A stretch of 64,000 nucleotides of DNA from Arbacia lixula. Lineage: Eukaryota; Echinodermata; Echinoidea; Arbacioida; Arbaciidae. Location: positions 9,584,253-9,648,252 of the forward strand of contig OZ022591.1 of NCBI GenBank assembly GCA_963669155.1, read 5' to 3'. The notes beneath the pieces were generated by a model, which had not been told where the DNA came from, searched no databases, and saw only the letters and a program-made list of their open reading frames with translations. Positions within the stretch are counted from its first letter, which is position 1. Every line of letters starts with the position of its first letter. Below, piece after piece: positions 14,401 through 29,200 of this stretch. A program made the position numbers and the translations under genes.

Positions 14401-17400
14401 TATCAGAACTTCCCTCCCAATGAAAGAGCTGGAGAAATTACAGCAATGAGGAGATTTTGAGGAGATTATGGACTGGAGACCGTTATACGCTGTGATCTGC
14501 TCCACGGTGCATGCATTCAATGGGAGTAATTAGTCGCAACGCGCACTGAGAGGGACAATACAATTATGAATATAGACTATTCTTGCTGCTGTTCAAATGT
14601 AAACAAGGATAGTTTTTCACTTTCCTGAAAATGTTGGTGAAGCTATGACCGTGAAATTTCATACACGTTATTGTTAGGGTCGACTGCCAATTCTTCAAAA
14701 GGAAATTTTAGACATGCAACCAGTAGTAAGGATAGCATGCTCCAGCCTGTAAATGAATGAAAAACAAGTCAGGAAAAAAGTGTGGGAGCAAGAGGGATTT
14801 GAACCTGCAATCGACTGGTTATTGGGCAGCGGCCTAACCACCAGGTCATTTGTGGTTGACAGATAAGAGGGGATAGTGTTTCATTCAATCTGCCTCACTA
14901 ATATTCATGAGTAGCCCACCATATGGATCGTTCAGCTTGATTTTAGTCTAGAGACATGACATGTTGTATGGAATTCTAAGCTTTAAACATATTTATAGGC
15001 TTGCGCTTGAGATTTAATAGATATGAATGCGTAAAAATAAAAATTAGATTTCAGGGAATTTTTAACAGTTTAGATAGATAGGTGTTAAGTCAAATGATGA
15101 GAGTGTATTTTGATTGTCTTCATTTATGTAAAAATATGATTAAGTGTCTAGTGAATTACAAGTAACATTGCATTATTTCTCATCTGTGTTTTTCTCCTTG
15201 ACAGACAAGCCCGAAACTTCCAAGTCATTTGAGGTAAGTTTCCTTTTAGTTGTCATTTTTAAAAACTCTTTGTCCTCTTCAAAAAAATCTCTCTTGTGCA
15301 CCATGATGCATAGAATATCTTGATAATCGTCATCTCGTAACTATCATATATGCATCTTCCTCCATTTATATAATATAAACGCTGTCTGGTGCAAGTGTAT
15401 GTTAATGTAAGATTAAGAAAAAGATGTATCATAGATGGTTATATCAATTATTCCTTGGCTAATATGGTTTCGTTCTATTTCATGTGTTGTAAGTTAGATG
15501 TGTACTTAGATCTTGTATATCAGAATGCAATGGGCTACATATGAAGTGAATGTCTGTAGTATGGGAGCCTAATTGGGTTATGGTGCACTAATAATGTCTC
15601 ATACATAAAAGATCTCAGTCTTGTCATCTAAATGCACCTATGTAATGCAAGAAGTGAAGCTGATGAGAGAGAATATTTCTATTACAAGTATTCCTTTAAT
15701 CATTGTCCTGTATGGTGTGGGTGTCGTTCTTTACTTCAGCACTTGTTTCCACACCTGGATAGTCTATTTATTGTTTTGCCCTGGATTGGATAAAGTATAA
15801 CCAAATCCCAGAAAAATATTCCTTTCATTATTCTGTTTGTATAATGTGGATTTTTCTCCTCCTTTTAGTGCTTGTTACATATCTTAAGAACTTGTTATTA
15901 TGGCTGTATTGCCCTTGAAAAGGAGACAAGTGTAAAATGAGTACTAAATGTAGACTAACTTAATGGAGCGCAAAATAAATAATCTGATGCTCTCACAAGG
16001 TCATTGATTTTCACCACAGAATCACAACAGTGGGTGATTTCAATTACTAGCCGTAATTATCATGTGGACAAGTTCAATATACCATAGTGATTCCGTGGAC
16101 AAAATCAATTCTACTAAATCAATAATAATGTTTCATGTGGCTTTCTTTGGTGTCCTATAAAATAAGTCCAGGGTCCTGTTGCATAAAACTTACCATTGAT
16201 GGTAACTTTGCTGCCAATGGCAATTCCTATGGAAACCTTGAACTTTATTGGCTGTCAAGCGATGTTACCATGGTAGTTACCATTGATGGCAAGGTTACCA
16301 TTCATGGTAAATTTTATGTAATGGGGCCCAGGTTTAGTAAAAGTGTTAGGTTAAACCACCATTGTAAAGACAGGCCAGACAGAGTGTATTCCACAAACCT
16401 AATCATAAAGAAGAGATGAGTGTAGTTTCTTGTTACTAGGCAGTCCATATAAAACTTTCCACACATTTAAACACAGACTTTTTACACATCATTCACTACA
16501 GGTATCATTCACTACAGGTATCTATTGTTTTGTACATGTATCTACAGTGCATTTTTCATACTGCATGTAGGGAAAAGTCTTCCTGTATTGTACCGTCCAG
16601 TGATATCCAGATTTTTTTTTTTACAGTCATGTCCACCTCTGGTCTCATACACTACTACTCTGATTTGGCTCCAGCATATCGTACTGATCTCCTTATCAAA
16701 TATGAACCTGGCAGAAATCTGAGATTTATTTGTAGTTCCCGGCACTGTGGAACCCAATCCCAACTCACATCAAACATGCTGACACAGTAGAAAAGTTCAA
16801 ATCCTCACTCAAAACCCACTTGTTCAGTAGTAATTAATTATAATTTATAATTGTTAATAATGTATGATTAGTAATTAGTAAGTAGCCATTTGAATTTTTG
16901 TCCTAGATGCAGCATCTTCTTTGTCTTCCTTCTTATTTTCCTCTTTTCTAAGCATAGAGACCATGTCAAGGGTACATGTATTATGCGCTATACAAGAACG
17001 GCGCTATTATTATCATTTTTACTCTAGACCGGAAGGGGACATGACTGCAAACAAAATGTAAATGTGGCTGTGAGGTGCAGCATTTGATGACTTTTCCTTA
17101 TAAAAAGTATTGAGAATCAGTTGTGTTAAATTATTTAAAAACAAAATATGTGTTCTTCCAGTGAAAGTGGTTTTTTAATAACTCTCCCAGGACCTCACAC
17201 AGAATCTATCAAAGAAAGTGATTCGTGCACTTTCAACTTCTAACAAGGTAGAGTCCGGTGTATACTTTGCAGTCCGTAGTGGTCTGTTTTACACTGCACT
17301 GGATTTTAAGGGTGCTGTGTTAATGCACCAGTGTGTTGATTTCGATGGAGAGGAAACTCAGGGGAGTTTTCTCTTACTTTTGACATGAAATTGCTCAAAA

Positions 17401-20400
17401 TTGTAGAGCAAATTAACATACTTTGAATAGATGTGTGTATTGGTTTGGATTTTCTACAGTTGTATTTTTAGTGTTCAACTGCAACTCTAGTTCTTGTGAT
17501 ACGGGTAGTTCTATGGAGAGTGTAATACTTTATAAAGACTATTAACCTCCCCCTAACATGCCACGTATTTTAACATTACTGTGTTATTTCAGTGGTTTTA
17601 TTGCTTGTTTTCCAACTTGGTTCAATAGAACTTAATGTGGTATCTTTGCACAACTATATGTCTTTAATAATGTTGTATCATGGAATACATACATGTAGAA
17701 TGGCAAGAACCTACTTTTAAATGCCTGACTTGCTATATGGATGTTCCACGTTGCTGGTAGAATTATTTGTTTCCTTTTGTCTGCTTATTGTTGTTGATAT
17801 GTGTTTATACTAGTAGTGATGCTTTATGTGCATGATTATGACATGTGTATGATTATTATTGTTTCATAGCTGTCTAGAATTCCTTGGTTCCTTCACATTT
17901 TGCTTTGGAGCAGTGTATAGATTAGGAAAGCAAAGGTCATACCATATTTGGCAAGGTTATACTCACAGTTCAATTCAATTCAATTCAAGTTCATCCACAT
18001 CTCTTTAAAAGGATAAAAAGTACAGAACATTTATGAGATACATCAATTCCAACAGTCTCATGAACAAATCTGAAAGATTTGGTGTATAGTTACATGTGAC
18101 ATAGATACATAATTATTTTTGCTACATGTAAGTTGAAATTATTACTGTATGGAGATACTGTTATTTTGTTAAAACTTTCTGACCTAATCTGGCATTATTT
18201 GTGCAAATTTGCTCAGAGCACCTGCTTTTCTCTTTGCTGGAATAGTCAATTAACACTATATGTGGCAACAAAAATCAAGTAGATCTATTTAAATTTTGTA
18301 AAAATATTGCAAATTTCAACAGAGTTTCTTACCTAGGCAAGAACGGAGATTGTACATTCAGATGAAAAACTAGTGGCTACTCTAACATGACATGTGTAGC
18401 TCTAAGCTTTCATGCTTTGCTTGATGTCTCGTATATATGTTGGAGTAGGCTGTTGCATCTGGCTGATTTCTTTCCGAGATGAAAATTCAACAGAATTTGT
18501 GACCTAGGCCAAATCTGTGAATGGACCTTCCGTTACATTAGTGGCTAGTCTAACGTGTGTAGCCACCAGCTAGCATGCTTTGCTCAATGTCTTTCTTGTT
18601 ATCTGTTGGAGTTGCATCTTGCTGTTTTCTTTCCTTAGGATACCCCCTCGTCATCCAATAATTCCCCCACTACCTCCCTTGAGTTTAAACGTGGTTCGGT
18701 GTTTGGCAGGCAGATTAAACTGGTGAGTTGTGGTATCTTCCTTTTCATGCATGCACAGCCCACCCACTCATTCCACTTCACCTGTCTGTATGTGACATTT
18801 ACCTACACCAGTCTGTGTATCAAATTTCCCTTGTCATGTTGAATCCCAAATTATTTTGTTACTAAAAAAATGACAAAACCAATTCTGGTCTTCTTTGTTA
18901 CATTCACATAATATTTAATAAGTACTTTTCCATAATATATAACATACATTTTTTTGTTGTTGATTAATATATACTTATACTTAATATATATGGTTTATTA
19001 AATTTGATACCATATAAATATCATATTCTATATAAAAACATATTTCAAAATCTTGAGTGTACTATCAGTATGCCCTCCTTGAGGTCAACAAATATTTGAC
19101 TCCAATTCTTGAGAAACTTTTGTGTCTGTTATGCTCCATTTTTGGTAGTTCATAACTCCACGATATTCATTTGCATTCAAATTATTGAAATGTTTGAGAG
19201 AATAACAAATGCTGACACTTTAATTGAAAGTATCAACACTTTTTTCATAATTTCTCAACCAAGAGTCAAGCTTCATGTTTTATGCATTAATCATACATTT
19301 CAAACTATTTTGTTGTATATACAATTTCATAAAAATTTTTTTTCACTTATCAACTTCTTACTCTGATGTTTCCTTGTAATACATACATCATCAAACGTCT
19401 AAATATTGACTTAGTGGTAGTTTTGCTATTTCTGATGTCTTTATAGGCTTTTTATGTGTTCAATGTCTTTTGCTGATCACAGCCACTCTAGTCTTTGCAT
19501 TCCTGCGAACATTGATTTTTATTTTTTGTATTTTCCTGTAATGTTTGTATTTCTTACATGATGACATGGAAGAATTCTCTAACATTTTCACCAAGTATCA
19601 TGTGATCAGTGTGGATTTAAAAATGATCACAGCCACTCTAGTTTTTGTATTCCTGCGAACATTGATTTATATTTTTTGTATTTTCCTGTAATGCTTGTAT
19701 TTCTTACATGATGACATGGAAGAATTCTCTAACATTCTCACCAAGTATCATGTGATCAGTGTGGATTTAAAAATGATCACAGCCACTCTAGTTTTTGTAT
19801 TCCTGCGAACATTGATTTATATTTTTTGTATTTTCCTGTAATGCTTGTATTTCTTACATGATGACATGGAAGAATTCTCTAACATTCTCACCAAGTATCA
19901 TGTGATCAGTGTGGATTTAAAAATAACATACATCGTACTCTTGTCTTTGTGTGTCACCTACTGATTTCTTTATTTTACCAAAAGATGTTTATTTGTTGTT
20001 CAGTAACAATTACATCTTTCTTCCACTGTCGCATCATCCATAACACAGATCTGTCAGCTTTTACAGATTTTCAGTGTTCCATAAAAAAAACACACCAAAA
20101 TATTGTTCAGGTTTTTGTGAAAACCGCCCAAGAAGTTTGGCACCTAACTGTCTGAGCAGTTAAAGAGAAGTACTGATTTTTACTCAGATTACAGATTTTG
20201 AGACGGCAACATACCCAAGTCCTGAAGTTGGCAGATAGAATGTTACTGGCATGCATCTTTGTGCACTTTTTTAAGGTTATGTGTCATGAATCTGTACATA
20301 CATGGGTGTGTGATTCATTATGTGATATTTTAGTGTCTGTTCATTCTATGCCCTTTTGCACTGGTTTCCATGCTAAATGTGCTATAGTTAGTAAAGTAGA

Positions 20401-23400
20401 AAAGTCGTATGTTCAGGTTGAATGGTGTGGCTTTATTCTCTGACTTTAACATTCTCTCTCTTTATTGTGTCCTGCTTTGCTCAATTTTGTTTCATTAGAA
20501 TTCACGGAAAGTAAGTAACAAAACGGACACTAGACAAATTTGCCCTGGAATGCCAAAATAAACCATGAATTTACATTTCCCTGTTTACTGAAATGCATAC
20601 TAATCTTAATCAACAACTTATCTTATATTTGTTATGTATACCTGATGTATTTTACACCTCATTCTGTTATCACTATACATGTGGATTCTATCTTGTGTAA
20701 TGTATTTACAATGTGTGTATAACATCAAGAGAATGCATTATTACTTTGATAGTATTACATACTAACCACTGTGTTTATCACATTGAACATATATGTTTAT
20801 TCTTTCATGCCTGCAATCCACATCATATATTTGTTGGTTTTCACCTCCACCAGCTGTTACCAATGTACTATATGTATGTTTTCTAAATGACAAGCTTATA
20901 GTTATTTGATAAAGAAAATTCTGTGAGAGTGCCGTATGATTGCTCTGTTGCACACATTGAATTCATGCTGTTATTTGTTAGTGCTCAGAATTAACCTAAG
21001 TCCATCTTTTCTCACACAGTTTTATTCCTTTTCATTTGGTGATCACAATTATTTGGATTAAATAATGATATAATACGTTCCCTATTACTCTTTGTGTGCT
21101 ACACCTGACATATTTTTTTTTTCGAAGCATACAAAGGGTTAAAGGTCAAATAGAGCTGGTTTGGTGGATCTCGACTCCTGCAAAGCTATACCTAATATTT
21201 CTTGGAATATTTTTATGAGATGCCTTATCTCTAAACGAACATTATAGTAGGGAGTGTTTGTTTGCGGGTGAAAAGATTACTGTGCAGTTACTATTGGTTT
21301 AGGCTGTTTTTTCATCATAAACCTTTTTATTTGAATTGAGTACTGCAGTGTGCAATCATAGGAGCATATTGTCAAGACAACTGGTTCTAAACTATGCATG
21401 TAGAGAGCAAGCAGAAGTGATCACAGTGGGGACTCTCATTAAGAGGTGACCAACACTAGACAGCTAGGTGATATCAAACCAGTTAAACTGTCACAAGAGT
21501 ATTGCTGTTTTGCACCAGAAACCTGCATAGCAATGAAAATGACTATATAGATTTGGAGGAAGGCTATGGTGTCCATAGAGCTGCATTTTGCTTGGTAGCA
21601 AAGGGTTAAACATTATGGGGAATATACACTTCACATTTCTCATATGTGAAATGGAAGCACTTGTCAGACCTGTACCATGTTGCATAAATGTTTTCAACTA
21701 TTCTAACTTACCAGTGATGATAACTACCAATGCAACAGCAGTAAGCCCATTGGCTGGTACCATGGAAGTTACCATTAAAAGTAAGTTACAACAATTGAAA
21801 ATAAATATGCAACAGCGCCCATCTCAAGTGGATTGCTGAAAGGATAAAAAAAGTAAACAAATGAGGAGTAATCGTGTTTCGACATGTATATTTTTTATTC
21901 TTTATGTTACTGTAAAAGTGCAATTCCTCTTGTGATCTTTTTCCACCCTCAAGAAATGTATTCATATTTATCTAGCATGACCTTAAATATATATCCTCAC
22001 CCTGTTTCAACAAAGTAATAGATGTATATCAAAGTAACGAGGGACTGTTACAGTCGATCTTTGAACGTGATTTGAGAATGGCTTTGAGATAGAGTCATAA
22101 AAGAAACATCCTAACTGGACCAGGGTACACAAAGCCCCCAAATATAACTATGAGCAATGGGTAAACATTGGTATCCTTTCTTGGATGATTGAAATCCTGA
22201 TTTCTGGCTTTAAAAATGTGGCAGTGATATAGTTAACTCTCTGTGTGCCATGTGCTCAAGTGATACACACAAATCCCATAGAGCAGCAGTTTATCTGGCA
22301 CACACGGGGTTAAACAAGTAATGAGCACATCAACATCTCTATCACTGGAATTGGAACTCTACCTTTGAGAGTGATTTTTCTTAACCTGTATGCCAAGTGC
22401 TGTCCAGCATAACATTTTTAGTCAGGTGCATTGTAAATGGAATATATCCAACTGAATGGAAATCTAAACATTGTATTATCACAAATTGAAATGCATGTTC
22501 CTTAGTAATCTCCTTGTTATTAAATAATGTACATCTACTCTGTTTATATACATATAAAACAAAAAAATGCATGAAGTTCTAGATTCCAACATGCCATGCT
22601 CTGCTCAGCATACTGTTTTGGGTCAGGTGCATTGTAAATGGACAATGTCAAACTGATTGGAAATCTAATCATTGTATTATTGCATGGTGAAGTGCATGTT
22701 TCCTAGTCATCAACTTATTATAAAAATGTTTATGTGGTCTGTTTATGAATATAAACAAGAGTTGACATGAATTTCTTCAATGCATGTAAGAAGACCTCAT
22801 TTATCTTGAATGCATGCTTTGAATACATTACTAACGTATCATTGAATGAAATTCTCCTTATTCCCCTTTGCCCGATGCACATGTAATACTCGCAGTATGA
22901 GGTAAGATTCAACTCTAGATTGTACCATCTATGTTTTGGGATAATTTATGGGGAAGGTGTAGATTTTTAATTCTTTCCTGCCTGTTGTGTGTGTTTCCTT
23001 GAGTTTGGAAGTTTGTGAAAAGTATGAAAAAAAAAAACGCATGAATATTTATTTTCACTGGCAGTATGAGGCACAATTAAACTGTAAATTCTACTATCAA
23101 TCTATGGGATAATTTATGGGGAAGCTATAGATTTTTAATTCTTTCCTGCCTGTTGTGTTTTATGGGTGAGTTTTGAAGTTTGTGTTGTTTGTTGGAATGT
23201 CAAAAATAATTCACGCTTTGCATGAAAAATCTTGTTTTTGTGAACAGTTGGCTTGTGTGTTGTATTCCTGAAAATTGTGTTCAATCTTTTCTGAAGAAAA
23301 TTGTTGTGGATTCCCTTTATAAATCTAACATACAACAATACCTTTCAAACTATTTAGCATATTTGCAATGGGAGCAAAAGGCTCTAAGTACTGAAGAGTG

Positions 23401-26268
23401 AATTTCTGTTCTGCATTGACTTTCTCATTGAGTTGCATTAACCCTGTCATTACCAAACGATGATAGTTCCACGTCAACCTAGATCATTACCTATGGGACT
23501 GAGGGGGCTCACTACAAAAATAAACAGTGGTAGTGTTCCAATTTTCCCGAAAAGGTTTGAGAAGCTGTGACTGACAGATCTCATGAGGTGCGTCTTCATT
23601 AGCCCGATGTGGCGAGATAGCAAGCTAGTTTGCTGATCCGGGGAACTAGCCTGAAGTTGCAATCGCGTCATCATTAGCTCGAACCTCGAGATACGTAAGC
23701 TGGAAACTCAGGATGCATAAATTATCCAGATGTTCGCACATACACAGTGTGCGACGGGAATGGCTTGGCTTTGGTTGTGAGCTCGCATTCATGCACGAAT
23801 AAAAACCTAACGTAAACAATGCCTTGCTGCACGCTGATGCATGCTGGGATTGAGAAATTTTCAGGGTAATGAACATGCTCCAAACTAGCTCGAGCTAGCT
23901 CCATCTAGCCCAAGATTGCTTGGGAAATTTTCTCGACAAAAAAGCTAGCTATTTTGCCTAATCTGGCTAATGAAGATGCAAATAGCTAGCTATTTCGTGA
24001 TCTGGCTAGGCTATCCGATCAGAACTAGCTAGCTATTTCGCCACATCGGGCTAATGAAGACGCACCTATACATCATCGTTAAGGTAAACCGCTGATTCCT
24101 GCCGAGTTCCATGACCTTTGTAAATGGGCCACGCTGTCTGTATTACGCCACAGTTGCATTCATGCTCCAGTAATGCACACAAATCCCAGTAGGGTTGTCT
24201 GGCACCAAAGGAGTTAAGGTTTCTTTAGGAGTCAGTTGCTTTTACTGAATCACCCTCCAGCAGGCCATTTCCTGTTTATACAAAGGGGAGGAGCAGTCAT
24301 AACAAATATCATGTGATTTGCAGCTGTCCCAAGATAGTTTACAAGTCTGATTGCAGTCCTACTGCATTGATTACACAACTAGAAGATGTGTAATTTCTCT
24401 CAATGAAATGGAAACAACCTAGAACTGAAGGACTTAAAAATATATATATTTGTATTTTTGTTTTACAATTTCTATTCTCCTTAATATGGCTCCCAAAATA
24501 TGACATAATAGTTTCCAGCCAGGTGTTTAAAAATATGAAATAACTTTTGTCCTTAACTATTGAATATCATTTGCTACTAGTACAGTGTAACAACCTTGCT
24601 CTCTTAAAATCAGTGTCATTTTTGTACACATGTCCTATTGCAACAAATTTCATACCCCCCCCCCCCCCTTGACATGGATGGAAGCCCAGTTATCTTCAAA
24701 AAGCGATAGCATGCCAGCAACCATATTTCTCCCTCCACCTCCCCCTCCCCCTCCCCTACTCCTACCCCCTTCCCCCTCCCCCTCCCCCTCCCCTTCCCCC
24801 TCCCCCATACCACCTACATTATCCCCCCCCCCCCTCCACACACACACACATGGTGCAGGGTTTCCATTTCACAACATCAGGCTTGAAAAAAAGCAAAAAG
24901 AAGTGGTCATGAAGATATCCACTTAGTATGATCTAGAGGTGTTGTGTGTGTTTCTGTATGTCATCCTGTCCGTCTGTGTGTCACTGTGTGTGTGTGAGTC
25001 AAGGGCTCCGGGGTACCTCATCTCCTACCTGACGATGTGGTGAAGGAGTCGGAGTGGAGGGGGTGGGGATGTAGTGAAGATAACAACTTAGTGTGATAGC
25101 AAATCTAAATGTGTTGTGTGTGTGTGTCTGTATGTCATCCTGTCTGTCTGTCTGCGTGTGTGTGAGTCAAGGGCTCCGGGATCCCTCACCCCATACCTGA
25201 CGATGTGGTGAAGGAGTAGGAGTGGAAGGGGTGGGGGGCTGGGGGGATTTAGTGAAAATAACAACTTAGTGTGATAGCAAATCTAAATGTGTTGTGTGTG
25301 TGTCTGTATGTCATCCTGTCCATCTGTCTGTCTGTGTGTGTGAGTCAGGGGCTCCGGGGTCCCTCACCCAATAAATGTAATGTGATAGCAAATCTAAATG
25401 TGTTGTGTGTGTGTGTCTGTATGTCATCCTGTCCATCTGTCTGTCTGTGTGTGTGAGTGTGAGTCAAGGGCTCCGGGGTCCCTCACCCAATACCTGCGGA
25501 TGTGGTGAAGGAGTAGGAGTGGAGGGGGTGGGGTGATAACAACTCAGTGTGCAGGCAAATATAAATGTGTTGTGTGTGTGTCTGTGTGTCATTCTGTCCG
25601 TCTGTGTGTCTATCTGTGTGTGTGAGTCAAGGGCTCCGGGATCCCTCACCCCATACCTGGTGATGTGGTGAAGGAGAAGGAGTGGGGGAAATGTAGATAA
25701 CAATGTGGTTAAAGGCAAATCTAAATGTGTTGTGTGTGTGCCTGTATGTCATCCTGTCTGTCTGTCTGTCTGTCTGTGTATGAGTCACAGGCCACAGGGT
25801 CCCTCACCCTATACCTGGCGATGTGGTGAAGGAGTAGGAGTGGAGGGGGTGGGGTGGGGGAAATGTAGATAACAATGTGGTAAAGGCAAATCTAAATGTG
25901 CTGTGTGTGTATCTGTATGTCATCCTGTCTGTCTGTCTGCGTGCGTGTGTGAGTCAGGCTCCGGGGGTCCCTCACCCTATACCTGCGGATGTGTCGGGCT
26001 GTACTCATTACCCCGATGCTCATTACATATGCAGACAACACGCAGGTGCATGTATGACTACTGCCCTGCAATAGGTGTGAAGCTGTGTCAGATAGTCTAG
26101 ATGGGTGTAAGGATCATGGGTGTAGAGTTACGTAGTTTGATGTACATTGATAGCGATTGATATAGAATGATATAGATTATTATATGTTGTAGATATTTAG
26201 AAATGTAGCTAGCTGGCTAACCAGCTAGATGGATAGATGGATGGATAGATAGATAGATAGAAATATAG

Positions 26269-26299
<31 letters not shown>

Positions 26300-29200
26300 G
26301 ATAGATAGATATGTAGATATATAGATGATATATATGAGTACATGTAATATAATAGATATGAACCTGTACGTATAGATACATGTAGATATGTAAAGTAATA
26401 TAAGCATAGGTAGATGGATGGATGGATGGATGGATGGGTTGATGAATAGATACAGATATTGATTGTCTGATATATGGATGGGAGTGTATGTATATATACC
26501 CAACCTAAAAGTAAAAAGAAATGGAAAGGTTTGTGTGGTGGGAGTAGCACATTTGAAGACAGAAAAATGTGTTTTTGAATATCTATGATAATAAATTATT
26601 GAAATTTCAACTTCCTTGTTTAACATATAATGCACCATTTCGCCATAAAGCAAATTTAAAACTAACACTTGTATTAAATTGTGTTGCATGGTTGCACGGT
26701 TTAATCTGCATGCAGATGGAACACTTATATTGATGCAAGGATCTGCATTGGTGTTGCACTTTTCTGTACTTGCACAACTCACTACTTTCTATGTTACAGC
26801 AATATGTTCAGTTTGTTGATTCATACTTCTGTCTGTTCATATGAAAAAAATTATTTGGTTCTGTTTTTTTATGCCTTCACAGTTGTAAAGTTGGCAGAGG
26901 ACATTATTTATTATTACAATTCAAATCATGCACAAATTCATGCACAAAATGCTAATTATGATTTTATTGTTCTTGCATGCTATATAAACATGTGGGGAAA
27001 ATGGATTTTTACAATGAATAATTGAATATCTGATCATTGCATTATGTGCCCAATATATGATGATTCTATTGGAAATAACACTTCAAATATTTGCATGTTT
27101 GATATAAGAACTGAAGTCACACAAATCAACGTTGCTCTTATTTTTTTATAAAAATTGTTTTTACTTTCATGGAATTAACATAAATAATCAGAAGTTGAGA
27201 GTTATGCAGTTTACACAGTAATACAGTGAATATTAGACTGTATTAAGTAGAACATGAGTTATTATACTGTAAAAGCTACTGTAAATTACAAAATGAGGTG
27301 GTGATCGTTCTATGTAGCAGTGCTGCGCTGTTATTTCCTGTTAGAATGTAATGTGTTAGTGTGGAAATTGACGGATCATCACAAATTATCAAACATATGG
27401 GATTTCTGCCAGAAAAAACACATTTCAGTTTAACTGCCAACATTTTGGCATTGTCATTTTAAATTTATACCAAAAGTGCAAATGTTATGTGAATTCTGCT
27501 TAAAAAGAAATTAGATGCACTTTATTTTTTTCTGCTAAGGCCAAAGCATGTTATTTGTTCTTGATTTTGTATTAAATGTATTCCTTCTTCTAGATTTTAA
27601 GTAATATTTGTTTGTTTCCCTCTCTTCTATCCCCCTCTCCCCCTCTCTCCCTGTCTCTCCCTGACCCCTCTCTCCCCCTTCACCCCTCCCCCTCTTCCCA
27701 TCTCTCTCCCTCTCTCCCCTCTCTCCTCTGTCCATCCCTCTTCCTTACTGTCTGTCCCTGTCTGTCGTCCCTGTCCCTATCACCCCCACTCCCCCTTCCC
27801 CCTCTCTTTCCCATCTCTCTCCCCTCTCTCACCTCTCCCTCTCTCCCCACTCTTCCCCCTCCCCTCTCCCCTCCCCCTCTCCCCTCTCCCCTCTCCCCTC
27901 TCCCCTCTCTCCCCTCCCCCTTCTCATTCCTCTCAATCTTCCCCCTCCTACACTCCCCTTCCCTTCCTCTCTCCCAACTCCTTTGTCACCCTTCTCCTCA
28001 ACAGTCCATTGGAACATTTGAAGACATGACGGAGGAAGAGGTAAATATCACACTTCCTCTTCATATCTGTCTCTCGTCAGGTCACTGGGTCACTTACATT
28101 TCCTGTGCAGTAATTACCCAGCTCAAAACAGTAACACACTGTACAGTAAACCCATACACCAAACAGATCTACAAATAGCACAGAGTATTGGCCTGTGCGA
28201 TTATATGATTGAGGTACTAACACAGTAGCTTCGTGATGATATGAAGCTTTAATGGCGTGCACTGCACTTGAAGATTTTGGCTCAAAACATATATTGTTTT
28301 AACCAGATAAGTAGACGCTTGTCATCACAGCTGAACATGTAGATTTAAATCTTCATGTTTGTGTAACATTTTATTATGTTCAATGTGAATTATTATTATT
28401 TTTTTTTACATATAGATACTATTTAGAAAATAGTACAACTTTCAGTAACACCATGTGGTTGTATTCTTTCAAGATAATTGACCCACTTATGGGATGAAGA
28501 AAGGAAAAGAAAGTGAAAAGAGGGGGAAAAATATGTGTAAAGAAAATAAATTGAGAAAATGATGTGTTTTAAACAACTCTCAAAATTCAACATTAACTTG
28601 TAATGATAGAAAGGAAATGGAAAGAGTAAAGGAAAACGAAAGGGAAATGCTTGGAAATGCTGTGGAAATGTGCCAAGTTTGTAAGAGACAATTCATATTG
28701 ATGAGGGTTTGTCGTGCTATTTATCTATGAATGTCTTTGTATTACATTTTTCTTCCATACCATTTCATAATCCATACAATTTTATAAGATGACTTTCACT
28801 TTTTAAAAATCCAGTTTGAGTTGTTTTCTCTTCTTGTGTTATTCTGTTTCACAATAAATGTATTGATTTTAGTATGTCAGCTTTTGAATTGATGAACCAT
28901 TTTACATTGATCATACATGCTTTCATTAATGAGGCAAATACATCAACTTGATATTGTTTTGTATTTACGCACTCTCTGCATTTTCTTCCTCATCCTATAC
29001 TTTATCTCTTTCTTTCACCTCATATTCCTCTCTCTTTCTTCTGCTGTTTCTTTACTCTCTCCCTCATCACCCTCCCATTCTTCCCTGGGCCATTCTCACT
29101 TCACCCTAAAATCCCTGTCCCCTTTTACTTCCCTTCCCCTTCTGCTATTCCCCCCTTACCCCTTACCCCACCTCAACCCCCTCCCCATTTCACCACCCCT

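Noticed and set aside
14781..14850. Functional tRNA gene
   Set aside because: The acceptor stem does not pair and the anticodon arm is unclear; SINE-like is more likely.
19475..19924. Possible repeated exon in the 150-bp triplicate
   Set aside because: No open frame with acceptor and donor in phase across the unit.
24912..26000. CRISPR-like array
   Set aside because: Units vary in length, contain microsatellites, have no fixed repeat-spacer pattern, and the DNA is eukaryotic.
27612..28178. 188-aa Ser/Pro/Leu-rich ORF
   Set aside because: Pyrimidine tract read in one frame; only 28005-28040 is coding, in a different context.
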